This document shows positions 50,201 through 61,140 of a DNA stretch of 64,000 nucleotides, in pieces. This stretch comes from Puffinus mauretanicus (lineage: Eukaryota > Chordata > Aves > Procellariiformes > Procellariidae), in assembly GCA_023333565.1 (NCBI GenBank), contig JAJKFH010001315.1:868001-932000 (forward strand), written 5' to 3'. The stretch's first letter is position 1; each line of letters opens with the position of its first letter. The notes below the pieces were generated by a model. It saw nothing but the letters and a program-made list of their open reading frames with translations, was not told the origin of the DNA and did no database searches. A program made the position numbers and the translations under genes.

Positions 50201-52855
50201 TCAGAGCGACAGAGAAGTGACAGGGAAGTTCATACTGGTGTTCGTGAGAAACCATTCAGTGACAAATGAGTTGCGGTAAGATGGATCACTTCCAAACAGA
50301 GGGGGAGCAGATTTCTCTGCAGGGCACTATGGAACAATCTGAGCTTCTGATTAAGGTGGGTGATTGCCTTTACAGAGGGCATAAGATGGCCCATTTAATT
50401 GTTTTAGTAAAAGTACAGCTGAGCTTTTGATCTGGATGTTAAGCAATTAATTTTTCTATTATTTTTGTGAGGGTAGTAGTAATCAGGCATTCCTTTAAAA
50501 CTCATCTGGTCTGACCCCCATGAATTTGTTGTCTTCTTTGCAGTGTCCTTATTTGTGTTTTCCCAAAACTGCTTTAGTTTTGTATTAGCGTTGCCTGGAT
50601 GCCTTCTTAAAGCTAAGTGTCTCTTGTTGTTCAGGATCATTTGTGGTTTCTCTTCCAGACTTAGATTGGCACTTTGCATAGAATATTTAGCCATGTTGTT
50701 ATCTTCATAAAACAAAGTCATCTTAAGGATAGTCTCAGCTTTCCTGTCATGCATTGGTCATGCTGTTCTTCATGGTAATTAAACTGGAATGACTAGCTGT
50801 CTTGTGCAAGTCAATGCCCAACAGAAAGAGGATGGAGTCTGTAATCATTCAGAGTAGTGGATGTTTCTTCAGAGTACCACAAGCTGCATTGCACAAAAGG
50901 AGCAGTGGTCTGTAAATAAGTAAAAGACTTCAGCCTCCAGCATGTGCAAATCCTCCATCTTCATCAGTGGGTTTGTTCAGAACAGCAGCAACAAAAGAGA
51001 AGGAGGGAAACAGGTTTGTAAAAAGCACAAAAGGTGCTTCACTTTCGTGATAAACCACCCAGGCATTTCTCTTCTGAGAATCATTCTACCAAATTTGCTC
51101 TGCCTTCTATCTTTATCACATGAGGTTGAAATAGGCATCATAAAGATGACCAAGAAGAAGGAAATATACTGTCTTTGTGTCTGAAACATGTAAAAACTTT
51201 GTGTAAATGTGATAGTTGAAAGCACAGCACTTTCTTCTGGGTAGAGAGGTGTAATACATAATTTGCAAGACGCAGATACTTTGTGGATCTTTGCCAGATT
51301 TAAGACAAATAGCTGAAGTGACATAGCGAGGCTTCCAGCATGCATGTTATAATCCTGAGAAGAAGCAACATTTGCATGAGCACTTAAGCAGTGTATGCAA
51401 ATCTTGGTTATTCTCCATAAAGCTCTTAAAATTCATTCTTACATAGCTTCTTGCTTCTGGGACAGTCATACCCAAATGTAACTAACAAATGAGTGACACA
51501 AACTCCACCAAAAGTCTAGTACCTTAAAGGCCTTAAACCAAGGTTCTCCTTCAACTTTGAATGCATAGTAAGTGGGTCTCAGTGATGATCCTGCTTATTT
51601 CTGACCTGTTTTAGAAGTATTTCTGCTCTTCAAATGCAATATTTAAGTGCAGTGTTGGAACTAAAAAGGTGAAATATGTTACAGTGGTCAGAACATCCTC
51701 TCAAAGTGACTGAAAAACAGCTTCAGTGGCAAGTTTTTATTTAATCATCTGGGTTATGCTGTGGTCCAAATGCCAGTTCCTGCGTTATCCTGGCATGTAA
51801 CAATGTCCAAAAAACAGTGTAGTCCCATATAATCCCATTTATGAGCTGCATTTATATTAATACGATTTCATATTTAGGGTTTATATTTATGGTTTCAGTT
51901 TAGACTGAGGCTGAGCACAAACCTTGCACTGGATTTGCTCCCTGCGCAGCGGGCATAGCCTCAGGGTTAGTGCAGCCCTGAGGTTTACCATTGTTGGCTG
52001 CAGGGCAGCAGGAGAATTTCCCCTCCGCAATCCATAGCCGTATCTGTATCTGGGCTCTTTACAGACCTGGCAGGGATCCGGTTTGAAGGGGCACATTGTC
52101 AATGGCCTCTCCTCAGCTATGTCTGAACATGCAAGCCTTTGCCAGGGTGTAATGCTCATCAGATTGTTAAATGTACCTGTGAGTGTGTAGATCAACTTAA
52201 GCTATGCCTGATGCTTTTCTGTTTAGCAGCATTTAATTCTGTATATTTTAGAAGCATGTTTATCCGAAGGCCTCCAGAGATGCCTTTCATGGTTGAATGC
52301 AGATAATTGAAAGTTGGCTGTTTTCCTGCTCCTGGATGTCAGGTAGCCTTTCAGTGAACCTGGCCCTTTCGGAGGTATCTGTTCCCTATGGCACAGTGGA
52401 GGGAAGCTGTAGCTCAGAAATGGTTTGGAAATTTCAGTTGCACTGATGGCTCTTTTCCATGCCAAGGATTTAAGAAACCTGGCTTGCAGCCCCAAGAGGC
52501 AGGACTGACCTTGGGTTAGCCAAGGTTTGACTACATGGCTAATTACTAATAGAGGAAATCTGACAAATATGTGACTAATGCACAGGGATTCACCTAATGA
52601 AAATAACACCTTCTCCTTCCCAAATAGCTCCCTTGCAACATTTAGCTACATAGCAACTACTGCTTTTTTATGAATGAAGCAAGTGGATTCCACAGCAGTC
52701 TTTGTGCACACTCCCCGCCCCATGTTTGGCTCATAAAATGAGAATTATATTTTAGTGGTTTTACAGACAACATAACAGCAAAAATACACATGGTACATAG
52801 GTAATACTGCTGCTACACTAGATAAAATGTAATTTCTCATTCTTGCAGAAGGTTC

Positions 52856-52886
52856 CTTTTCTGTGAACTGAAAGTTCACAGAAAAG
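52856..52886. repeat. Perfect hairpin, 14-bp arms, 3-nt loop
   Basis: CTTTTCTGTGAACT, GAA, AGTTCACAGAAAAG. All 14 pairs are Watson-Crick. It is too short for a typical animal pre-miRNA stem. A cruciform or a recent palindromic template-switch event would fit. Confidence 0.95.
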
Positions 52887-53673
52887 TATCTTGTAAATGT
52901 CAGGGTTTGCTAGTAAGTGAGAGAGTAAATTCTACAGTAATGTTAAGCCATTCCTTATTCACCATGTCTTAAGTCATGAGGAGGCAATGATGGCATATAA
53001 TTTTGATACCTGATAAAATAGTCTCATTTGGTCAGGGTGAGAAACAATTTTGAAGAGCTGAAAATGCTACTTTAAATGATTGCTCTGCTTGTAGTTAACA
53101 GGAATTCATCCCAAAGAGCTAAATAAGCATATTATTTTGTCATGGCTAGTCAGATTTTCCACGTAAATTTAAAAGGAGGGTAATTTTCCCATTCCTGTTT
53201 TAGAATGTTCCTTATTCTGCCTTTATAATTTTGTCCATTTCCTCATTAGTGCTCCTTTCAGAGCCCAAACATGTCAACAGTGGCATCATTATCAGCCTGA
53301 AATAAATGAACAAACATTCTCATTTTCAGTTGTGGTTTGCCTATGACAGCTATTTTTAATTTTGCAGCTGCTGGAGGCTAAGGCAGATGAGATGGATTTG
53401 CAACCGATGATTTGGCACCTATATCATGCAGCTACTTTACAAGTGTTCTCATAGGTGTTAGGAAATGTGGGGATTTCCAAGGGGTCTCTTCATAGCGCTT
53501 CTGGAGAAAGAGCGCGAGCATGAGGCAAAACACCAATAGTAGAAGGAGGTGTCCTGCTGGTTTAGCATTTGTTTGCAGGTGTTCAAAATGGAGTGTGAGA
53601 TGACAGCTAATTCTTTTTTCACCAAGTGTGAATATGAGCTGACAGCCTTGTGCTCTCTTCTGTATATTCTCAG

Positions 53674-53875
53674 CAATGCTAGCTCCAGGAGGTCCTCAAC
53701 CTCGAGGATTTTTCTTTCCTAGAAGAGAAGGTGGTGTGACTTTTTGGCCACAAGGAGCAACTTCTGTTCTTCCCAGCCTTGACCCCTGTTTCAAAATCAG
53801 CTTCACAACTCAGTTGTTGATCAAACTGCAGAATACCCAAGTGCTGTGCCTGGCTTTACATGGGTGTTCAGGCAG
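53674..53875 (+). other. Exon-like open segment (202 nt) between strong splice sites; unproven
   Basis: Seen: a pyrimidine-rich acceptor (TATTCTCAG) and a CAG/GTGAGC donor flank 202 nt that are open in one frame. Entering that frame needs two leading bases (CA), exactly the phase left by the 37-nt SERGEF exon (its final G plus CA gives Ala), followed by M-L-A-P-G-G-P. A stop overlaps the donor (TGA, 53877-53879). The length is not a multiple of three, so inclusion as a cassette would shift the frame of the next SERGEF exon and probably truncate the protein. The 67-residue product is rich in Pro, Gly, Phe and Leu and resembles neither an RCC1 blade nor any family I know. It may be chance. Confidence 0.22.
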
Positions 53876-55413
53876 GTGAGCTTACGTGCCCACCTCTTGC
53901 AAAAGTGAGCAAGCATGGAAGGCAACCATGGGGTGTGGGTGTAGAAATGTCTCATTGAGTTAGGTACCTACGTGCCACTTGACCTAATCTGAGTGCTTGT
54001 TCAGGTCTCAAAGTGCCTCTTTTGTCTTTGTGCCAATATTTCTGTAATTTATAATTTGCTGTGATAGACGTTAAGATATGGCAGTTCATTTCATTAGTAC
54101 CTCTGAGTGGTGTGGGCTTAACAGGTGGTTGGTAACAGTCCTAAGTTTTCTTAGATGCTGAAACACAAAAAACTTGATTCTGCAGCTCCCCACAGTCAGA
54201 AGATAGTGACATGCAGAACCCAGCCTAAATGATGAACTGGTTGAAGTTTAAAATGGTAAACTGCATGGTTTGGGCCTGAAATATATTTTGAAAAATCTTA
54301 CTTTCTTAGTTTCATTTTGTCTTTGACCTTTAGCCCAAAATGGATTACGTATTTCCTACTATTCCCCCAAAAATTCAGTAGCAGTGGTGCATGTGTGTTT
54401 CCACTGCACTTTTAAATCCATGTTAGTAGATCCAGGCGCTTGGAAAGCTGCACAGATTTTATCTTAATGATCCATAAAGAACAGTTCAGCTAGGTCTTGG
54501 AAGACTTTAGAGCTTCATAAACCATCATTCTGGTTTTTGTTTTGGCAAGTACTCAGTTGATTTGCAAACTTATACTAAATTTTGACTTGCAAAGTGTGGT
54601 ATTAACTATATTCAAGAAGGTTGAGATACTTCCACACTGCTGACCATACTGTTATTTAGGTAGTTAAATACTTATGAAACTAAGAGATCATTTGCATGTG
54701 CTATGATTGTAGAAGTGGTGCAAGTAGTTTATTTTCACTTGTATTGAGCATCATTGCTTGAGTACCGTTGTTATTTATCTTGCTAATACTAACTTAGCTG
54801 ACATTCCTGTTAGTTATCTGACCTGTTGAATAATCTATCGTATGACCTCGGAGTATTTTGATTGTATCTCTCTGAGAAAACACTTTTTCTATAAACGGGA
54901 TTTCTAATAGAGGAGGGTGCTATACAGCAGAAGTATTACTGGGAGACTTCAAAAAGAGAATGAAGTAATGTATCTTTGAAGTGCAGCGATTGCATTAAAA
55001 GTGTTCCAACTTAACTCTCTTTTTCGATCTCATAAGAAATAAAAAGGCAGTTACTGCTATAGCATCTCAGAGAAACTAAAGGTCTAAAAGAACATCCTGT
55101 TGAGAGGACTTCTTAGTTATGCAGGCTAAAACTGTGAAGCATGCTTATTCTCATAAAAAGTAATGAGGACTCCATGTCCTGATTCTGTAAATGACTTAAT
55201 ACCATCTCTCTTGCATTCTGGTGACTAACAGGCCTTTCAGAAAAGAACATGTTCATTTAAGAACAACTGTCCACATATGGCAGGCATCTCCAGTGTGTCA
55301 CCTGTGACATCTATGACTTGAAGATACTGAAGTGGGTAATATACCTTTGAAAAATATGTATCAACAGATGAACTTCACCTTGACCTACTAGCTAGAAATA
55401 AGAAAATAGTATC

Positions 55414-55431
55414 TTTTTTTTTTTTTTTTTT
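55414..55431 (-). repeat. T18 homopolymer (A-tract on the minus strand)
   Basis: Uninterrupted T run. On the minus strand it ends a 127-codon open frame reading from 55775. Confidence 0.93.
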
Positions 55432-58400
55432 AATCCATAGTCAAGCCCTAGCAAAATGTTGAAAATCGGGATTGTGGGAGACACAGACCCAAGCTGCTTT
55501 GCAGGGTGTATTGTGTGACTCTTCAAACAATGGGAAATAGCACCTTGGCTGGCAAGGCTGGTTCCTGCTTTCTTCTGTGAGCACACTTCATATATCCTTG
55601 ATATACGAAGTTCTCCTTGTAGTGATGGGCCACGTGTATTTCGGCTCATCGTTATCAGCTGGGGAAGACATGGGCTTCTCACACAAGTTGTGACCCACAG
55701 TGCCGCCAGCATCTCAGTAAATGACACCAGCGGAAACTCAGGCAGAGCTGAGACTGTTTTGTCCCCTGAAGACATTGGATTTTCTCTCTGACAAGGAAGC
55801 CCAGATTTGGCAGATGTTATCTTTAGAATAGTAGGAAGTGAGAAACTTGGTTTTATAACTAAGTAACAATAAAGTTAGGTTAATGAGGCCACGAATCATT
55901 TGAATGGTTGAGCTCTGTGTGCATCTGCTGCATACTAAGAAATTCTCAACAGAATTTGCAGTGGTTTAAGCAAAAAGCTGACATGAAATAAGTCAGTTGA
56001 AATAAGTCTTTGATCTTTGAGTTTGGTTTTTGGATGTATTTGTTTAAGATTGGAAAGCTATTGAAGTAATGAGATGAAGACGCGATAATAGCCCAGGGAA
56101 ACATGCTTATGCTAATCTTATTCTGTCTAACTCAAATAAAATATCAAGGACATAGCATATTCTATATGTTTGTTCAGTATTAAGGATGAAGTGGCCAATA
56201 ATACCTATTTCAGTCTCCTGCTTAGGATCCTGTAATGAGTTCTTGCTTTGTCAAATTTATGCCTTCCTCTTCCTCTCTCTTTTAAGTAGTGTTGTGTCTG
56301 TTGGGTCAAAACTTGCCAGCTTGCTTCATGGTGTGATAATCATGAGATGCTTTGGATTGAGAATTACAAATACAGAGTCTTGGCCTTTTGAAAGAAGGTG
56401 TTTTCTTTTTAACTCAGAACATTTTGACTTATTCCCTCTTGTTTCATGCCACCTTAGACTTATCTTAGTGAGAGGGCTTAATGAGAAAGGCTTGGCTGTT
56501 GTTCCTGTTAGGGTTTTTGGTCATTAGAGATCATTGGGGCTGCTATTCCATCACTTGTAACATTGAATGCTGTTGAAACATATTTTGCAAGAAAAATATA
56601 TTGTTAATATGGGCAAATGGGAAGCCAAGCCAAGCGTTTATACATTTATATTCACAATGCAATATAAATAATTGGGTTTGGGCTTAAACTGCATTGCAGA
56701 AAACATTTCAAATGTTTTAGGCAAAATGATTTTTGTCTGTCTTTTTATCCATATGAGAAGACTGGCGGCACCCCTGGCAGTGAATAAGTTAACCTACTTA
56801 GTGTTTTGTGTGTAGGCAGTATGCAGTTCTGTGAGATTGCAGTGGGCAATGAAGCAGCAGAATTCAATTTGCAGCAGTGACCTAAGAGGGACTATTTTTA
56901 GTAATAAAATAGGTCAGGGGATGTGGTAGTGCAGACTGATAACTGAACAGTCTTCCCCTTCACTTGTGGGGCTTGTTTTTGTCCTCCAGTATAGAAGCTC
57001 TGTGATGGGGGAAATGACATTCAATACTGTCACGTGATTCGTGTTAGAATTTTTTTATTGTGAAGCAATCACAGGAAAAGCGCTAAGTTTTATTTTAGTG
57101 AAGAAATGTAAGTAACTACTTTGCTTTGGGATTCATGGAAGGCAAAACCAACTAGGGAGCAGGGTGTTTTGAAGCCATTGCTCAAAGCTGGTTTTAGCAC
57201 TGCTGGAGATCTTATGTTGCAGTATTGTCCATGTGACAAGCAGTTCTTGCTCTCTTTTTCTTTCCACTCTACTAGCTTTTCTTATGTGCTTTTTTAGCTT
57301 GCTTCTGTTACCAGGTTGCTTTCTCAGTGATTTATGCAGATGAGTGCTAGCGTCTTCCTCTCAGGGTGTCAAAGATGAAGCACGGCTTTATTCTGTTCCT
57401 TTGAGTCTATGGGCGTTCGGAGGAAGCTTCTGAAGGATCTATTGAGCCAGTTCTTGAGACGCTCTCTTTAGTGTTTAGCCTCTTTTTAGTATTATGTTAC
57501 TTGACCTTTGCATTTCCAGTCTCCTTTGGTTTCTCTGAAATTGTATTTCAGAGCAAACTTGGAAAGCACCTCTTGTCAGTTTGTGTGCTGATATAAACTA
57601 TCCTGTTGTTAATTAGCAGTGTGGCAAAGCCCCTATAAGCTCTAGTCACAGAGCAGTGCATGTTGGTGCCATATAAACAGCAGAAAAACACTAGCTTTGG
57701 CCCTAAAACCTTTGCTTAGCAGGAAGCAAGCGATCTCCACTCCTGGCTGTAGCTGAATCAGTATCAGTGTGTCACGCCATGTAAGGAAGTATGGTTGTGG
57801 GATGCTCAGGCTGTTGCTTAAGCTATCTGCAGGAGTTAATGAGCCCTAATGAGCCCTGGTGAGATGCACTGGGATGCCCAGTTCTCCTGCTTTGGAACTA
57901 AGCAGATATCTCCCTGGGGGCTGCTTAATGTTGTGTGAATGTACACGCCTGTGCTGGTGCTCATTTGTCCATTCCTGCCTTACGCTGCGCTGTGAAGCAC
58001 AGATACGGTTGTATGACATGGGGGAGAGATGCCCTTAAACTTTCCCTTGCTTTCATCTCCCATCCTAGCAAAATGTGTTTAATATTCTGACCTGTCTGGT
58101 TAGGACTATGATGAAGTACCATCTAGCAGAGTTTTTGTAGTGCTTAAAATGCTTGGATAATATCACTTTGATATCATATTTATAAGGAAAGTAAGCTAAA
58201 CATTGATCACTGGCATAAAAATTGTAAGCTCAGACTGTCCTTGGCCCTTTTTTGTCTTTAAGATTGCTAGTTGTGTGTTGTCTTCTAGAATAAAAAACAG
58301 CTAAGTAATTTGCATTTCTAATTTCTGTATTTTTCTACAGAGATCTGTTTCTGTATTGTAAATAGGCACTGCATACCTCAGATAACCCATAAAGAGCCAT

Positions 58401-58616
58401 GTCACTTGGTATTTGAAATTCATGGAAAAAAAGAAAAAGAAAAAAGACTTCCAGTGGGATCAATACAGTGGAGATATTCTCAGCAACACTCGTAAGAAAC
58501 TTGAGGGGGCTTTTGACCACATTCCATAATCAGTGTAATTTAATGTGCTTCTAAGGGACATCTTTTAGTAATAATACACTATGCTGCACTTTCCTTTCTA
58601 CAGAAAAAGCCCGTGA

Positions 58617-58640
58617 TTTTTTTTTCTTTTTTTTTTTTTT
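58617..58640 (-). repeat. T-rich tract
   Basis: T9, C, T14 directly after CCGTGA. No recognised element. Confidence 0.9.
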
Positions 58641-59635
58641 CCTTGTTAACCTGGTTTTGCAAAAGAAAGCTTGTCAATATCATTGAATATAAACTCAGTC
58701 GTTTCTGTCCACCCTATTCATCATGGGAGCTGGGATTTCATGACAATTCACGGTCCATTCACACACGTGAGCCAGCTCAGGTGAGGAGAGCACACTGAGC
58801 CAGGGGCTCATTTATTAGGTGTGCAGGGGGAGAAATACACAAATACTTGCTGCTTCTCTTCTTAAGTGTTTATAACACTACAGTGCACCCTCCCCATATT
58901 CTTCCACCCTATAGATTACTGGCCTGTCCAGTATCTAATGTGCTATGCTATGTTCCTTAAAGTAAATACCATAAAATGGAAAGCTTGCACTCAAAAGGAA
59001 CTGGGCCCATCTTTTTGTTATTAGCATTTAATGGTGGTTTTAAATTTAGAGGAAGACTTTTGCTCTCCATTAGGAACTAATTTATTTTAATTAATTTTTG
59101 AGAACTCTCGCTTTTCTTTATTTCCTTGTGTTTTCTCAGCATGACTGAATCAAAAACCAGTTTGTGCCAAAATATTAAGCTGGTAAGGTGGCTTGCTTTC
59201 TCTAGTGTGAAATCATGTTTAGTGTAGGTATCACTAGTCTGATTGTGTGCGGTGTTATAGTGCCTTGCTCTGGAATTTATTTTCTGCTTATTGGTGAGGG
59301 GGTATGGAGGCGAGTGGGGAGAAATGAACTGCAGTATTTGACAAAACAGTAGTAGAATGTCTGGTGGGAAGTCAATGATTCTGTGACAATGCTCAGTGTC
59401 TCTTCAGATTATGAGTAATTCCAGCTTCTTTCTGCTTTATAGACAGGTTTAAGTAGAGCTTTAAATTTAAGATCATCTCCTTGGGCTTGCGGTTCCTATC
59501 TGCAGGAAACAAAACTGGCCATACAGTGAGCTTTTTGTGCCCAATATGAAAGGGACTGCTTTTGACAGAGGTGGGGGTTTTTTTGGTGATTTTCTTTTAT
59601 CTTGACATGCATGTCTGCAAATCAGGCAAACTTGA

Positions 59636-60325
59636 TGTGGTGGGTTGACCTTGGCTGGCTGCCAGCCAGCCGCCTACCCAGCTGCTCTGTGTCTTCCCCT
59701 CCTCAACAGGACGGGGGGGGAAAATAAGATGAAAGAGCTCGTGGGTTGAGATAAAGATGAGGAGATCACTTGCCAATTACTGTCATGGGCAAAACAGACT
59801 CAGCTTAGGGAAAATTCATGTAATTTATTGCCAATTAAAATAGAGTTGTTTGTGAGAAACAAAGGCAAAAACTAAACCACCTACCCCTTTTTACCCCAGG
59901 CTCATCTTTGGTCCTTCATTCCCAACTCCTCTGCCCGGGGAGGCGCAGGGTGATGGTGAGTGGGGCTGCAGCCAGCCATAGCGGTCCCTCTCCGCCCTCC
60001 CTCCTCCTCACATCTGCCTGGGCGGCGGGAGGGAGAGGGGGATCCCTGCTCCGGCAGCCCGAGCTCCTCCTGCCCCTCCAGCCGGGCTGCTGGCAGGGCT
60101 GTTCCTCGCACGCTGTCCCTCACCCCTCGCTGCCTGTGCGGCGTTCGCCCTTTCTGGAGAACGTTTTCCCAGAGGCGCCACCAGCTCCCCTGACAGGCTG
60201 GGCGGTGCCCTGTGGGGGGGCCGTTGAGGAACCGGCTGGAACCGGCTGGCCCCTCTCCTCACAGCAGCCACCCTGCAGCCCCGCTGCTGCCAAAACGTGG
60301 GCGCATGTGGCAGCTCTGTTAAGCT
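59636..60325 (+). mobile_element. Avian endogenous-retrovirus LTR (solo LTR-like)
   Basis: The block starts TGTGGTGGGTTGACCTTGGC after an AT-rich flank. It continues with AGATAAAGATGAGGAGATCA, then GCCAATTACTGTCATGGGC and TTATTGCCAATTAAAATAGA, in the order I remember for a common bird ERV (ERVL-like) LTR. The GC-rich second half holds the recurring 'cagaggcgccacc' and 'gccgttgaggaaccggctgg' type segments and ends near GCTGCCAAAACG. No retroviral gene lies on either side, so it is best read as a solo or partial LTR. Relative to my recollection it lacks much of the repetitive middle part. I saw no clear target-site duplication, and the 3' end is uncertain by tens of bases. The long ORFs in this block (162 codons on +, 150 on -) are products of its GC content. 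Confidence 0.82.
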
Positions 60326-60407
60326 CTGAAACACCAGCAACCAAAAGAGGTAAGAGACGGTGTCTGAAGCAGCAATGGAGTTATGTGAATCTTTAGAACG
60401 GTAGTTT

Positions 60408-60450
60408 AAAAAAAGAAAAAAAAAAAAAAAAACCAACCCCAAAAACCCCC
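60408..60450 (+). repeat. A-rich to A/C-rich tract downstream of the LTR
   Basis: A7, G and a long A run passing into CCAACCCCAAAAACCCCC. It lies about 80 bp past the apparent LTR end. Confidence 0.9.
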
Positions 60451-60499
60451 AGCAAACCACTTGTACCTCAGCCTAATGGTTGTCTGAGAGAGGTTGATC

Positions 60500-60650
60500 C
60501 TGTCCCTGGTGCTGTCACTAGTGTTTTAGTTGACATGAGCCAAGTGACCTCCATCATGTGTTCCTCCCTTTTCCATTTGAAAAATGGAGATAATGATACA
60601 TGATCTCCTTTGGGGGCTCCAGGGGGAAGGATATATATTCATCAACTCCA
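60500..60650 (+). mobile_element. MIR-like SINE relic (core region)
   Basis: TGACATGAGCCAAGTGACCT, then TTTGAAAAATGGAGATAATG correspond to the 'tgtgaccttgggcaagt...' and 'tctgtaaaatggggataat' landmarks of MIR, at the right spacing. Diverged, with approximate ends. Confidence 0.65.
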
Positions 60651-61034
60651 AACTTTTAATCTAATCTTTCCAAAGTAAGGTTTTCATGGGAAATTTCTGG
60701 ACTGGCCTTGGCCTGGAGGTGTGCAAAAGGAACCATGTGGTTTGGTCTGACTGTGCGCTGTTCAAAAGGAAAATCCTGGCTTTCTGTATTCTAGATGTCT
60801 TTCTAGCCAAAAAGTTAAGAGTGAAAAAATAAGATCTTTGTCATCACTCTGAAAATCCCAGGCCTCTTTCAGCTCAAAGACTTCCCAGAACAAGTAGCTC
60901 CAAAGTTTACTTGAACAATATGATTCTAATCCAGAAGTGGAAAACATCGGATTTTCACACTAGGTATGTCCAAAGCCAGTTTATACTTAAACAGTCTTTT
61001 TTTCCTCTTGCTTTATGTGCATGCACGCACATTT

Positions 61035-61140
61035 GAGCAGTGGGGAAACTGAGGCATGGAAAGAGGATGAGATCTGCCCACGTTACCTACTAGTAGTTCA
61101 GCAGGAATACCAGGAATATAAACCATGTCTCTGAGTTTCA
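61035..61140 (+). mobile_element. MIR-like / L2-tail relic
   Basis: AGCAGTGGGGAAACTGAGGC, then GATCTGCCCACGTTACC, then TTCAGCAGGAATACC match the 'ggggaaactgaggca...cttgcccaaggtca...cagcagg' landmarks of the MIR 3' half. It lies about 400 bp after the core-like relic at 60500 and could be a separate copy. Confidence 0.68.

Noticed and set aside
56186..56527. 113-codon plus-strand ORF
   Set aside because: AT-rich, no motif, no splice-site pairing; a chance open frame.
59908..60460. 162- and 150-codon ORFs on opposite strands
   Set aside because: Both lie mostly in the GC-rich half of the LTR, and the minus one starts in the A-rich tract. Opposing overlapping ORFs are a composition effect.
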